Made by a program: the position numbers and the translations under genes. From an uncultured Lachnospiraceae bacterium (lineage in GTDB: Bacteria > Bacillota > Clostridia > Lachnospirales > Lachnospiraceae), in contig CAJTWA010000034.1 of assembly GCA_910580195.1 (NCBI GenBank), forward strand, positions 1-51,408: a stretch of DNA of 51,408 nt, written 5' to 3'. The notes below the pieces were generated by a model, which saw only the letters and a program-made list of their open reading frames with translations, ran no database searches and was not told the origin of the DNA. Shown here piece by piece: positions 7,581 through 15,721 of this stretch. Every line of letters begins with the position of its first letter. Positions within the stretch are counted from its first letter, which is position 1.

Positions 7581-8009
7581 ATGGATTTATGGCAATTTAA
7601 TGAAAAAACATTGAAAAAAGCAACACAGGAGATGCCAAATAGCATTTTGAAAGAACAGGCGGATCTTTTATATGATAAAACGGGCGGTACAATTTATGGC
7701 AGGGTAACAAACATAAAATTTCAGCCACAGGATAAAGGCGTAGGATACAATTTGGCTACTGCGTTTGAAATTGTCGCACCGAATTTGGATAATTACAATT
7801 ATACTTTGCTGGATGTATATTCTAGGCCAGAAAAGGATTACCCAGTTGCGATTACGGTTGGAAGCAATATTGTGGATGATGCGGAAGTATTTGTACCGAA
7901 ATACGAGTGTGCCAATAAAGAAGAATTTGTTCAGGCTTTAAAGGAGATTTTGTCTTCTGAGGAAGTGAATAAGGATATTGGCATTTTATATTCGAAATCA
8001 AATGTTTAG
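7581..8009 (+). CDS. Hypothetical protein, soluble, AT-rich
   Basis: The product is 142 residues starting MDLWQFNEKTLKKATQEMP, with GAAAGGGGAACAG as ribosome site. A TATAAT at 7522-7527 could be its -10 box, but no good -35 is seen. There is no signal peptide or membrane segment. The middle is predicted mixed alpha/beta (GGTIYGRVTNIKF, TLLDVYSRPEKDYPVAITVG) and the C-terminus is acidic and helical. The base composition is clearly more AT-rich than that of neighbouring genes, which suggests recent arrival. The size and fold pattern recall small immunity-type proteins, but this is only an impression. It ends 18 bases before the AlkD-like gene and may be co-transcribed with it. Confidence 0.7.
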   Translation: MDLWQFNEKTLKKATQEMPNSILKEQADLLYDKTGGTIYGRVTNIKFQPQDKGVGYNLATAFEIVAPNLDNYNYTLLDVYSRPEKDYPVAITVGSNIVDDAEVFVPKYECANKEEFVQALKEILSSEEVNKDIGILYSKSNV

Positions 8010-8027
8010 CAAAGAGGAGGACCATCT

Positions 8028-8738
8028 TTGGATACGCAGGATTTAAATGCAAAAGATTACAACGGTTGGGTGAAAGCCCAGTTAAGCGCGCTGGCGGAGC
8101 CAAAGTTCCAGCAGTTCACCGCGAAGCTCCTTCCGGGGGTAACGGGCATCCTTGGCGTGCGCCTGCCCCTGCTTAGGCAATTGGCAAAACAGCTTGCAAA
8201 AGGGGATTGGAAAGCCTACGTATCCCATGCCTTGGAGGACAGCTACGAGGAAATTATGCTGCAGGGGATGGTCCTTGGGTATGCCAAGGGGGACTTGCAG
8301 GAAAAAAAGGAGTACCTGCAGGCATTCATCCCCAAAATCAATAACTGGTCGGTATGCGACAGCGCCTGCGCTACGATTAAGCTTGCAAAAAAGCAGCCAG
8401 AGGAATTCTGGGACTTCCTTAAGCCTTACTTAAAAAGCCCCGGGGAATTCCAAATCCGCTTTGGGCTGGTGCAGCTTTTGGACTACTATGTCAATGAGGC
8501 ATACCTCTGGAGGGTGTTGGAGGCTGTGCAGCAAGTCAGGCAGGAAAGCTATTATGTCAATATGGCACAGGCATGGGCGGTTTCCATCTGTTACCGGGAA
8601 TTCCCGGAGGAAACGCTGCCTTTCTTGAAGGAAAATTCCCTGAATGATTTCACCCATAACAAGGCAATCCAAAAGATTACGGAATCCTTAAAAGTGACGG
8701 AGCGGGGAAAAGAAATTGCCCGGGGGCTTAGGCGGTAA
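8028..8738 (+). CDS. DNA alkylation repair protein (AlkD-like)
   Basis: The product is 236 residues of tandem HEAT-like helices, matching AlkC/AlkD-family glycosylases that excise positively charged alkylpurines. Visible family segments are GVTGILGVRLPLLRQLAKQL, PKINNWSVCDSACATIKLAK (region of the catalytic Asp) and ESYYVNMAQAWAVSICYREF. Translation starts at TTG 8028, seven bases after GAGGAGG; no ATG lies nearby. It follows a hypothetical gene by 18 bases on the same strand. With ogt it suggests a local concentration of alkylation repair functions, although the two are on opposite strands. Confidence 0.88.
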   Translation: MDTQDLNAKDYNGWVKAQLSALAEPKFQQFTAKLLPGVTGILGVRLPLLRQLAKQLAKGDWKAYVSHALEDSYEEIMLQGMVLGYAKGDLQEKKEYLQAFIPKINNWSVCDSACATIKLAKKQPEEFWDFLKPYLKSPGEFQIRFGLVQLLDYYVNEAYLWRVLEAVQQVRQESYYVNMAQAWAVSICYREFPEETLPFLKENSLNDFTHNKAIQKITESLKVTERGKEIARGLRR

Positions 8739-8746
8739 AGGGAGCT

Positions 8747-9508
8747 TTAAAGATATGTTTCAATGGTTCCTTGTGAAACAACTTTTTTTCCTAACAGTGT
8801 AATTGCCTGTTTTGGGCAGGAATTGACACAGCGGTAGCACATGGTGCATTTGCCATAAGCCTTGGCCTTGCCATTTTCTATGCGTATGTTTCCCATTGGG
8901 CAGAATGATGCGCAGCGCCCGCATCCAATGCAAATTTGGGAATTGACCTTGAGCTTATCGGAATACCGTTTTGTTTCTCCAAAAAAATACAGACGCTGCC
9001 CTAACAGCCCTGCCAGATGGGGCAGCCAGCCAATTCCGTCTTGGGGAGCCTTTCCGTGTTTGATGCGTTCTGCTGCATGGGCTATCTTTTTTTCAGCTTT
9101 CCTTACAAGGAGTTTATTTTGTTCCAGCGGGCGTTTTAATGCTTTTACGTCGGAAATGCTGTCCGGCATTTTCAGGTGGAGCCCGCCTGTGATGTGCGCC
9201 CCATAGCGCTTGAGCCGGCGCGCCAAGATCCCGGCGCCGTCCCCGCTGAATAATCCCATTGTTGCAATCACAAAGATTTTCTTTCCGTTCCATAGGCGGC
9301 TGTTTTGGTCGATAAAGTCCTTCAGCATTTTGGGGATGTTGCTGTACTGCACAGAATAGCTGAAAATAAGCTCTTGGTGCTGCCTGATTAATTTGGCAGC
9401 AGATTTGTCCTCAATGGCTACGGTTTCTGCAGGTTTGTGAAAATGGCGGAGGAAGGTTTCAAGGGCGTATCTGGAATTTCCGGTTCCGCTGAAATAAATT
9501 CCAAGCAT
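8747..9508 (-). CDS. EFR1-family ferredoxin (flavodoxin-like domain plus two 4Fe-4S clusters)
   Basis: The product is 253 residues. The N-terminal flavodoxin-like part has the FMN phosphate loop in MLGIYFSGTGNSRYALETF. The C-terminus has two 4Fe-4S motifs, CIGCGRCASFCPMG and CTMCYRCVNSCPKQA. EFR1 proteins are common in Lachnospiraceae, but their electron partners are mostly unknown. The start is at ATG 9508, preceded by GAAAGGAACCCCC; an in-frame extension to 9559 has no ribosome site. It converges on the AlkD-like gene with only 8 bases between the stops. Confidence 0.88.
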   Translation of the reverse strand: MLGIYFSGTGNSRYALETFLRHFHKPAETVAIEDKSAAKLIRQHQELIFSYSVQYSNIPKMLKDFIDQNSRLWNGKKIFVIATMGLFSGDGAGILARRLKRYGAHITGGLHLKMPDSISDVKALKRPLEQNKLLVRKAEKKIAHAAERIKHGKAPQDGIGWLPHLAGLLGQRLYFFGETKRYSDKLKVNSQICIGCGRCASFCPMGNIRIENGKAKAYGKCTMCYRCVNSCPKQAITLLGKKVVSQGTIETYL

Positions 9509-9617
9509 ATGGGGGTTCCTTTCTGTGGCTTTTAAATGTTTAGATAAAAATTTTGACAATCAAATTATAATCATTATTTAGATGTCTGTCAATTAAGTAT
9601 GGAAGGGATTGAATGGT

Positions 9618-9824
9618 ATGATTTCATATGAACCTTTATGGAACACGCTGAAAGAAAAGAATGTTTCACAATATCAGCTCATAAATCAGTATAAGGTTTC
9701 AGCGGGACAATTATCACGTTTAAGGAAAAATGCAAATGTGCCTACAGATACGTTGGATGTATTATGTGAAATCTTAGGCTGTGAATTGCATGAAATTGCT
9801 CTATACCAAAAAGAGTTGAAATAG
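9618..9824 (+). CDS. Small Xre-family helix-turn-helix protein
   Basis: A 68-residue single-domain Cro/C1-type DNA-binding protein. The HTH is visible in VSQYQLINQYKVSAGQLSRL, followed by NVPTDTLDVLCEILGCELHEI, a usual end for short Xre proteins of Clostridia. GGAAGGGA at 9601-9608 is correctly spaced for the ATG at 9618 and too close for the TTG at 9609. The gene is AT-rich, stands alone and ends in a clear terminator. Its target is unknown; it is divergent from the EFR1 gene and could act on the shared 109-bp gap. Confidence 0.85.
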   Translation: MISYEPLWNTLKEKNVSQYQLINQYKVSAGQLSRLRKNANVPTDTLDVLCEILGCELHEIALYQKELK

Positions 9825-9834
9825 AAAATTAATC

Positions 9835-9875
9835 AAGGGATATCCCAACCACGTGCATTGGGACATCCCTTTTTA
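9835..9875 (+). terminator. Rho-independent terminator after the HTH gene
   Basis: AAGGGATATCCCAA pairs imperfectly with TTGGGACATCCCTT, and TTTTTAA follows, 10 bases after the stop codon. Confidence 0.8.
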
Positions 9876-9879
9876 AGTT

Positions 9880-10112
9880 TCCGGCTTTAGGTTTTGCCTT
9901 TATTTTTTAATGGTTCCGATATTCCGCTGCCTGCTCAGCGCGCATGTTGGCTTAGCTTGGTATGCTGGTTTCTTACTTCCATTTCACCTGCTAAGCCAGT
10001 TTTTGCTGTACTTGGCAAGAAGTGCCTTAGCCTTAGCAGTTTCGCCTGATGTGCTGTTCTGCTGTTCCAACCATTATGGATGTGGCTGTAAAGTGTTTTC
10101 CACCGTTAAGGC
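9880..10112. other. Intergenic region after the sugar operon
   Basis: These 230 bases lie downstream of the binding-protein gene. They contain several scattered copies of GCTAAG/CTTAGC-like words (for example TTAGCCTTAGCAG and GCTTAGCTTGG) but no convincing gene, promoter or terminator. Confidence 0.4.
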
Positions 10113-11492
10113 TTACTGTGCATCTGCAATCCCCTGCACCGTTTCTAATTCTTTTACAGGGTCGCCGCCGGCCGCTACGTTCTGCATAGCAACTTGGATG
10201 GCTTTCTCAAGTTCGCTGTTGGAAAGTTTCCGGTTCCCTGCGGCATTCTGCACGTATGCGTTTACTTCGTCAATGGACTGCTGCTGCAATTCCCCGTCCA
10301 CTGTGCCGGTGTAGGTGATTTCATTGGATACGGGGGAGCCTTGGAGTTTATTCACCCAATATTGCTGCCCTTCCCCATTGGACAGGTATTCAATGAATTT
10401 CATGGCTGCTTCTTGCTCTTTGCAGTCCTTGTTCATGCAAATCATTACGTCTACGCCGGAAGTCCCAAGCTGTTCCCCGCTTTCTGCAGCGGAGGGGAAG
10501 GGAGCCATGCCGATGACGTCTTTTTTATTCCCGATTTCCGTCCCTTCAATTTCTGTATTGGTGATGGAGGTTGGCCCTAAATGCCAAGAGCCAGTCAGGA
10601 AGAACATGGATTTCCTTGCAAAGAAATACTGGTCCCGGGCGTCTGGGTAAGTGGTTACGCCAAGGGCGCCGTCTTCTACAATCCCGTCATTGAATAAATT
10701 CTGCCATGCCTGCATGGTATCTACGAAACATTGGTCGGTCCATTTCCGTTCGCCTTTTTCAGCTTCATATACTGCGCCTTTTTCAATTTCGTTGGATGCT
10801 TGGATGAACCAGTCGGAGTTTACCCAGTCGTCTGCTGCGCCTACGGCAACGCATACATAGCCTTTTTCTTTTGCTTTTGCGGCTGCGTCCTTCAATTCTG
10901 CGTATGTAGTCGGCACTTTGTCAACGCCACATTCATCCATCACTGTTTTGTTATACAGGAAGGTTGTCATGCCGGCAGTCAGAAGGGGCATCCCGGCCAG
11001 CGTGCCGTCTGAGGTGGTGCATTGCGCTACGGCTGTTTCGTTAATTTTGCTGTCCCAGCCGCTCCAGTAGGTGTCTGCGGTTTCTTTCATGTCTACAGAG
11101 AATTTGGCGTATTGCTCCATCATGGGGCCCGTTGTCATGCCAAACAGGTCCGGGCCGGTGCCGGATGCCATTGCGACTTGGAGTTTTTCAAAGAAATCGT
11201 CCTGCTCTGTACGGGTGTAGTCAATCTTAATGTCTGGGTTTTCTTTTTCAAAAGCTGCGATCATTTCTTCGGATTGCTCTGTGGTTGGGAGCCAAGACCA
11301 GAAGGTCAATGTGACAGCGCCATCGCTGGATGTGTTCCCATCTTCTTTGTTTTCCTCTGCGGTATTGGCTGCGCCATTGCTGTCTGTGTTTGCATTTTTG
11401 CTGTTATTGCCCCCGTTTGCGCCGCAGCCTGCTAGGGAAAGGAGCATGGCTGCCGAGAGGGCAAGTGCGGTAAGTTTTTTTGCCTTTTTCAT
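10113..11492 (-). CDS. ABC transporter sugar-binding lipoprotein
   Basis: The product is 459 residues of the family-1 extracellular solute-binding type. It has a lipoprotein signal (MKKAKKLTALALSAAMLLSL then the lipobox AGC) and an Asn/Ser-rich spacer, then VTLTFWSWLPTTEQSEEMI, the normal start of sugar-binding domains. It captures an oligosaccharide outside the membrane for the two permeases encoded upstream. AAGGAGG precedes the ATG. It is the last gene of the minus-strand operon and is separated from the GH43 gene by about 400 bases holding a large structured element. That element could give it its own promoter or adjust its mRNA level, since binding proteins are usually needed in excess. 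No ATPase gene is present, so a shared MsmK-type ATPase is likely. Confidence 0.93.
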   Translation of the reverse strand: MKKAKKLTALALSAAMLLSLAGCGANGGNNSKNANTDSNGAANTAEENKEDGNTSSDGAVTLTFWSWLPTTEQSEEMIAAFEKENPDIKIDYTRTEQDDFFEKLQVAMASGTGPDLFGMTTGPMMEQYAKFSVDMKETADTYWSGWDSKINETAVAQCTTSDGTLAGMPLLTAGMTTFLYNKTVMDECGVDKVPTTYAELKDAAAKAKEKGYVCVAVGAADDWVNSDWFIQASNEIEKGAVYEAEKGERKWTDQCFVDTMQAWQNLFNDGIVEDGALGVTTYPDARDQYFFARKSMFFLTGSWHLGPTSITNTEIEGTEIGNKKDVIGMAPFPSAAESGEQLGTSGVDVMICMNKDCKEQEAAMKFIEYLSNGEGQQYWVNKLQGSPVSNEITYTGTVDGELQQQSIDEVNAYVQNAAGNRKLSNSELEKAIQVAMQNVAAGGDPVKELETVQGIADAQ

Positions 11493-11657
11493 TGTTGTTC
11501 CTCCTTGTTATGGTTTTGCTACGTGTTTAGGATAGCTTAATTTTGGGCTTTCTAAGGCTCTACTTTTTTGCTATTTGATATCAATTTTTGTATGTTGGCG
11601 TCCTGCTAGGTTTTGGCAGTTTGTTAATACTACAGTGAATGGGGTAAGGTGGGAATC

Positions 11658-11861
11658 TTTGGGACCGGACGGCAGTTCAGGATAGCCCTTCCCCTAAGCA
11701 AACTGGGCAACGTTCCGGTGAACTAACTGCTAACTCCGGCTAAGGAACTCGGGAAAGCCCTCCTTCCTAAGCCTACGTAAGCAGTGGATTTCACCTCCAC
11801 TAAGGGCGCCCATGAAGTGTTTGCTTAGGGGAAGGGCTATCCTGAACTGCCTGTTTATTGG
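11658..11861. ncRNA. Structured repeat element, copy 1 (~200 nt, 33-bp outer stem)
   Basis: A perfect 33-bp inverted repeat (11671-11703 with 11819-11851) encloses a core of about 115 bases. Inside it, on the plus strand, are GGGC/GCCC (11705-11708 and 11808-11811), GTTC-CGGT-GAAC (11712-11723), ACTGCT/AGCAGT (11726-11731 and 11780-11785), GGCT/AGCC (11738-11741 and 11770-11773) and GTGGA/TCCAC (11784-11800). A second copy lies at 26256-26456. The core is strongly conserved between copies, while the outer stem differs at several positions but stays paired. I could not match it to a named RNA family. The transcribed strand is unknown. It lies between GH43 and the binding-protein gene. Confidence 0.7.
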
Positions 11862-11896
11862 AAAAAAGTTTGCTATAGTACTAATGCCGGTTTCCA

Positions 11897-13738
11897 TTAA
11901 TTACTGTCATTTTTGGTATACTGGTATTCCGTGAGCTTTAGGCCGTAAAAGAGCATTTGGGAATTCTGGCGGCCTTCTGGGGAGGGTAGATCCAGTTCTA
12001 TTTTTTTGCCGTCGGCGAGGAAATGTTCCCCGTCTGCATCCACTATGTGGTATAGGGAAAATTCCTTTGTTTTTCCAGAGGCCAGCAGGTGTTCTGCGGC
12101 AGGCTGCGCGGTATGGAGCAGGATCCTGTTATCGGCCTTTTGGATTTGGAAGGAAAATACTTCTGTGTAGCTGTTATCGGTTTCTTTGGGGCGGACAGAC
12201 AATTCTTGCCCTAAGGGCAAAATTCCTTCCTCGTCTAAGGCACAGGGGGAAAGTTCAAAAAATTTTCCAAGATGCTTTAAGCCCTGCCCCATGAAGAGGG
12301 CAGTCCTTGTGAGGGCGAAGCTGTGTACGGTAAGTTCTGAAAAATATGGACGGATCCCTACAGTGCCGCAGCTTTTTGTATCAGGTTCTGTGAAGCGGAG
12401 CTCCTCCCCGCCCTCAAGGGTAATGGTGTAGCTGCCAAAGAGTTTCGCCAGACGGAACAGGTGCGGGGCGGTGTAGTCATAGCGGCCTTTGCATATGCCA
12501 TCTTTTTTGGAAAGGGGCATTTTGGCGAGGACGGAGCGCACCCCGTCCCTTGCGCTGATAACGCTTAGTTCCTGTTTTCCGGTGGAAACCTGCGCTTCTA
12601 AATAATGATTGCTATCGTGGTACTGCAGGTAAATGCCGTAGCGCGCGCCCATATGGGAATGTTTTGCGGAAACCCACAATTCTGCTTCATAATACGGGCT
12701 GCCTTGGCCGAACATTGTGGTGTCTGTGACGTCTAAATCCCAGAGCTGGATTTGGGGCATCCCCGGCGCTTTCTGCGCAGATGCGGTAGGGCCGAAGCAT
12801 AGGAGTTCATCCCCGTTGAAATAGAGGGGGTCAATGTGCATTTCCCGCTGTTCCGTGCCGGGCGTTAAGGTTTCTTTGGCATTTCTCCCATGGTACACAA
12901 TCCAGTCGTCTGCCATGTTGGGGGCTTTTGCTACGGTGTTGTGCCCGGTGCCTTCTACCAGTTCGTTCCGCTTTAAAAGCGGGCAGCAGATGTAGTCTGC
13001 AGGATATTTTTTCCATTCCATGTCCATGAAGTTTTCTTTGCAGGCGGCGAGGGCAGTCCCCACATAATAGTCTACGTTTACGTATGCGTTGGCGGAATAT
13101 AGGAGCCAGAACCGGCTGCCTCTTACCAGCGGGGCAGCGCCTTCTATGGTATGCCAGTCCTGCCCTTCCCCGAAGCGGTTTTTGGCGAAAATCTCTTCGG
13201 GGAGGGTAGGCAGTACCACGGCTTTGGGGTTCCCGGCAAATTCTTCCGGGGAAACCATCTGGTCTGCCACAATGCAGGTCCCGGCAACCCGTTCTTCGGT
13301 CCCGATCCAGTCGTTGACGGAATAGAACAGGTAGAGGTTCCCCTGCCAGAGGATGGGGTGGGCATCAATGGAAAATTTGTCGAAAAATGTTTTTTTCCAC
13401 TCAAAAACCCCTTCTGGATGCTTGGATACTGCCAGCTTTAGGTGTTCTTCATGGTTATCCGTTTCTTCTGCCGGTATGTTGGAATAGTACATGTAAAAAA
13501 TTCCGTCCAGATAGAGGACTGCCGGCGCCCAGTAATCCCGGAAGCCTTCTTCCCGGATGGCGTAGCCTTTGTATTCCCAGTGGACAAGGTCTTTGGAAAC
13601 GCTGACTTTTACGCCCTGTTCATCGGTGGCGTAGCAGTAGTACTTCCCGCACCATTTGAGGACATAGGGGTCGGGGTTTGTGTGCCGTTTCCCATCGGAA
13701 AAGGGCACGGGGTTGCAGTAAGTGTTTGTTGCGTACAT
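11897..13738 (-). CDS. Glycoside hydrolase family 43 protein
   Basis: The product is 613 residues. The N-terminal five-bladed propeller (about 1-320) carries the expected acidic residues: Asp in HTNPDPYVLKW, Asp in SIDAHPILWQ and Glu in ELVEGTGHNTVAKAP. The C-terminal 290 residues look like a beta-sandwich (YYEAELWVSAKHSHMGARYG, GIRPYFSELTVHSF). There is no signal peptide, so it should act in the cytoplasm on imported oligosaccharides, typically arabino- or xylo-oligosaccharides. The start is at MYATNTYCNP because AAAGGAATGG lies 10-12 bases upstream. It sits between the permeases and the binding protein of the same operon. Confidence 0.9.
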   Translation of the reverse strand: MYATNTYCNPVPFSDGKRHTNPDPYVLKWCGKYYCYATDEQGVKVSVSKDLVHWEYKGYAIREEGFRDYWAPAVLYLDGIFYMYYSNIPAEETDNHEEHLKLAVSKHPEGVFEWKKTFFDKFSIDAHPILWQGNLYLFYSVNDWIGTEERVAGTCIVADQMVSPEEFAGNPKAVVLPTLPEEIFAKNRFGEGQDWHTIEGAAPLVRGSRFWLLYSANAYVNVDYYVGTALAACKENFMDMEWKKYPADYICCPLLKRNELVEGTGHNTVAKAPNMADDWIVYHGRNAKETLTPGTEQREMHIDPLYFNGDELLCFGPTASAQKAPGMPQIQLWDLDVTDTTMFGQGSPYYEAELWVSAKHSHMGARYGIYLQYHDSNHYLEAQVSTGKQELSVISARDGVRSVLAKMPLSKKDGICKGRYDYTAPHLFRLAKLFGSYTITLEGGEELRFTEPDTKSCGTVGIRPYFSELTVHSFALTRTALFMGQGLKHLGKFFELSPCALDEEGILPLGQELSVRPKETDNSYTEVFSFQIQKADNRILLHTAQPAAEHLLASGKTKEFSLYHIVDADGEHFLADGKKIELDLPSPEGRQNSQMLFYGLKLTEYQYTKNDSN

Positions 13739-13895
13739 GGCAATGTTCCATTCCTTTCGTTTCATTCGTTCACGGGCCTGATACCCTGCTGCTTGCAGTG
13801 CATTGTAGGAATAATGCAGGGTGCGGCATCCCGTTGCCAGCAGCGGGGTGTTCCGTTTCGCGCAAAATAGCAGCGTCCCGTTCTGGTTATTTGCA

Positions 13896-14699
13896 TTATC
13901 CTTTTACAGAACCGGCTGTAACCCCGGCTACTAAGAATTTTTGGCTGAATAAGTATACTAAAATGGAGGGCAGCGCCAGCAGGATCATGACAGCGTAAAT
14001 CCTTGCCACGTCTACCGGGCTCTGGTAGGTGCTGGACATGAAAAACTGTGCGGCAAGGGTGACGGGGTAATTGCTCTCGCTCCTCATTACCAGAAGGGGC
14101 ACTAGGTAATCGTTCCATGAGTAGATGAAAGTCAGCACCAATACATTTGCAATCATGGGCACGCTTAATGGGACCATGAATTCATACCAGATGCGGAAGG
14201 TAGAAGCCCCGTCAATCCGCGCGCTTTCCAGAAGCTCGTCTGGTATGGTGTCAAAATAATTTTTCAGCATCAAAAGCATCATCGGTGCGTTGAAAGCAAT
14301 CAGGGGCAGGATGACGCCAAAATGGCTGTCTAAAAGCCCAAGGTTTTTAATCATGGCAAACAGTGGGGTCGTCACTGCGGCAACTGGGACTGCAAGGCAG
14401 GCAAGGACAGCACCGTAAATAATTTTGCTGCCCCTGAAATGCATTTTCGAAAATGCAAAAGCTGCCAGCGCAGTGATAACGGTTACCGTAACTGCGGATA
14501 CTACCGCTATGAACATGCTGTTGAAAATGACTTGGAAATAATTGATTTTGTCATAAGTCAGCACGTATGCATAATTCCCAAAGCCGTTGATGGTAAATGA
14601 TTTCGTAATTGCGATAATCAGCGGCAGGACCCAGATCAGTGCAAACAGGATGAGCACTGCATAGGTGGGGGCAATGGATTTCAGTTTGTTTTTTTTCAT
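13896..14699 (-). CDS. Carbohydrate ABC transporter permease (MalG/LacG type)
   Basis: About 267 residues with six hydrophobic segments. The cytoplasmic EAA loop appears as DELLESARIDGASTFRIWYE near residue 180. ATPs from a separate ATPase subunit drive sugar passage through this and the partner permease. AAAGGA lies just upstream of two possible ATGs (14711 and 14699), and the second has better spacing. The gene follows the MalF-type gene on the minus strand. Confidence 0.92.
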   Translation of the reverse strand: MKKNKLKSIAPTYAVLILFALIWVLPLIIAITKSFTINGFGNYAYVLTYDKINYFQVIFNSMFIAVVSAVTVTVITALAAFAFSKMHFRGSKIIYGAVLACLAVPVAAVTTPLFAMIKNLGLLDSHFGVILPLIAFNAPMMLLMLKNYFDTIPDELLESARIDGASTFRIWYEFMVPLSVPMIANVLVLTFIYSWNDYLVPLLVMRSESNYPVTLAAQFFMSSTYQSPVDVARIYAVMILLALPSILVYLFSQKFLVAGVTAGSVKG

Positions 14700-14774
14700 A
14701 ATTTCAATCATTCCTTTCGCTTCGTCCGGATAAAATGTGCCGGAACTGTGCCGTGGCTGCTGGTTCCAATTTGT

Positions 14775-15650
14775 TTAATCTTCCTTGCCCAGCTTAATCT
14801 GCAAGAAGGACATAACAATGGCAATCACCAATATGGCAACGCCGATAGAAGCCGCGCCTCCGGCATTGAAATCGTTGAAGGCTTTTTCATACAAGTATGT
14901 ATTCATGACGGTAGTTGTCCGCCCCGGGCCCCCTGCAGTCAGCAGCTTTACCAAGTCAAAGGTTTTTAAGGAGCCTACAATCCCAAGGACAATTAGAAGG
15001 TTTGTGGTGCTCTTTAACATGGGGAAAGTGATGGAAATGGTTGTCCTCCAAAATCCAGCCCCATCAATCTTTGCCGCTTCGTACACATCGTCCGGCAGTG
15101 CCATAAGCCCGGCGTAATAAGTAATCATGGAAAAGCCCATCCACTGGAAGATGTTTACGGCAATGACGGAGATTAGCGCAATTTTCGGATCCCCCAGCCA
15201 GCTCATGGCAAGGCCGTCTAAATGGATTGCCCGCAGGAACTGGTTCAGCGCCCCGTTGGTGGGGTCCATGATAATTTTGAAAATAGCGGTGATAATGGAT
15301 GTTGCCATGGCAATCGGCATAAAGTAGATTGCCTTAAATAAGTTCGAGCCCGGCAGCTTCTTTTTCAGCAGCAGCGCAAGGAAAAACCCAAGGCCCGCCT
15401 GTATGAATACCGTCCCGATAAAGAACAGGACATTGTTCGTTACGGCTTTCCAGAATACCGGGTCTGCCAGCATTTTGGCGTAATTCTGGAACCCAACAAC
15501 CGTGTAAGTGTCCGACATCCCATCCCAGTCTGTAAAGCTTACCGCTACTGTCCGGATAATGCAGTAATAGACCAGTGAAAAAGACAGGACCATAAGGGGA
15601 AGGATGTAAAGGTATGCCTTCCAATTATTTTTTTTACCCAATTTATTCAT
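14775..15650 (-). CDS. Carbohydrate ABC transporter permease (MalF/LacF type)
   Basis: The product is 291 residues, with an N-terminal membrane segment (WKAYLYILPLMVLSFSLVYY) and the EAA loop LPDDVYEAAKIDGAGFWRTT. AGGAGGTGACCACA lies ahead of the ATG at 15650, and the GTG at 15659 overlaps the ribosome site. It is the first transport gene of the operon, 72 bases after the response regulator stop. Confidence 0.93.
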   Translation of the reverse strand: MNKLGKKNNWKAYLYILPLMVLSFSLVYYCIIRTVAVSFTDWDGMSDTYTVVGFQNYAKMLADPVFWKAVTNNVLFFIGTVFIQAGLGFFLALLLKKKLPGSNLFKAIYFMPIAMATSIITAIFKIIMDPTNGALNQFLRAIHLDGLAMSWLGDPKIALISVIAVNIFQWMGFSMITYYAGLMALPDDVYEAAKIDGAGFWRTTISITFPMLKSTTNLLIVLGIVGSLKTFDLVKLLTAGGPGRTTTVMNTYLYEKAFNDFNAGGAASIGVAILVIAIVMSFLQIKLGKED

Positions 15651-15721
15651 TGTGGTCACCTCCTGCCCTTATTATAAGGGCGGCAAACCTTAAAAAAAGA
15701 TAATCATTTTTGGGAATCACT

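Noticed and set aside
5708..8738. Anti-phage defence island
   Set aside because: Vsr, Ogt and AlkD-like genes are housekeeping repair types, and no restriction, helicase, nucleotidyltransferase or effector gene adjoins them.
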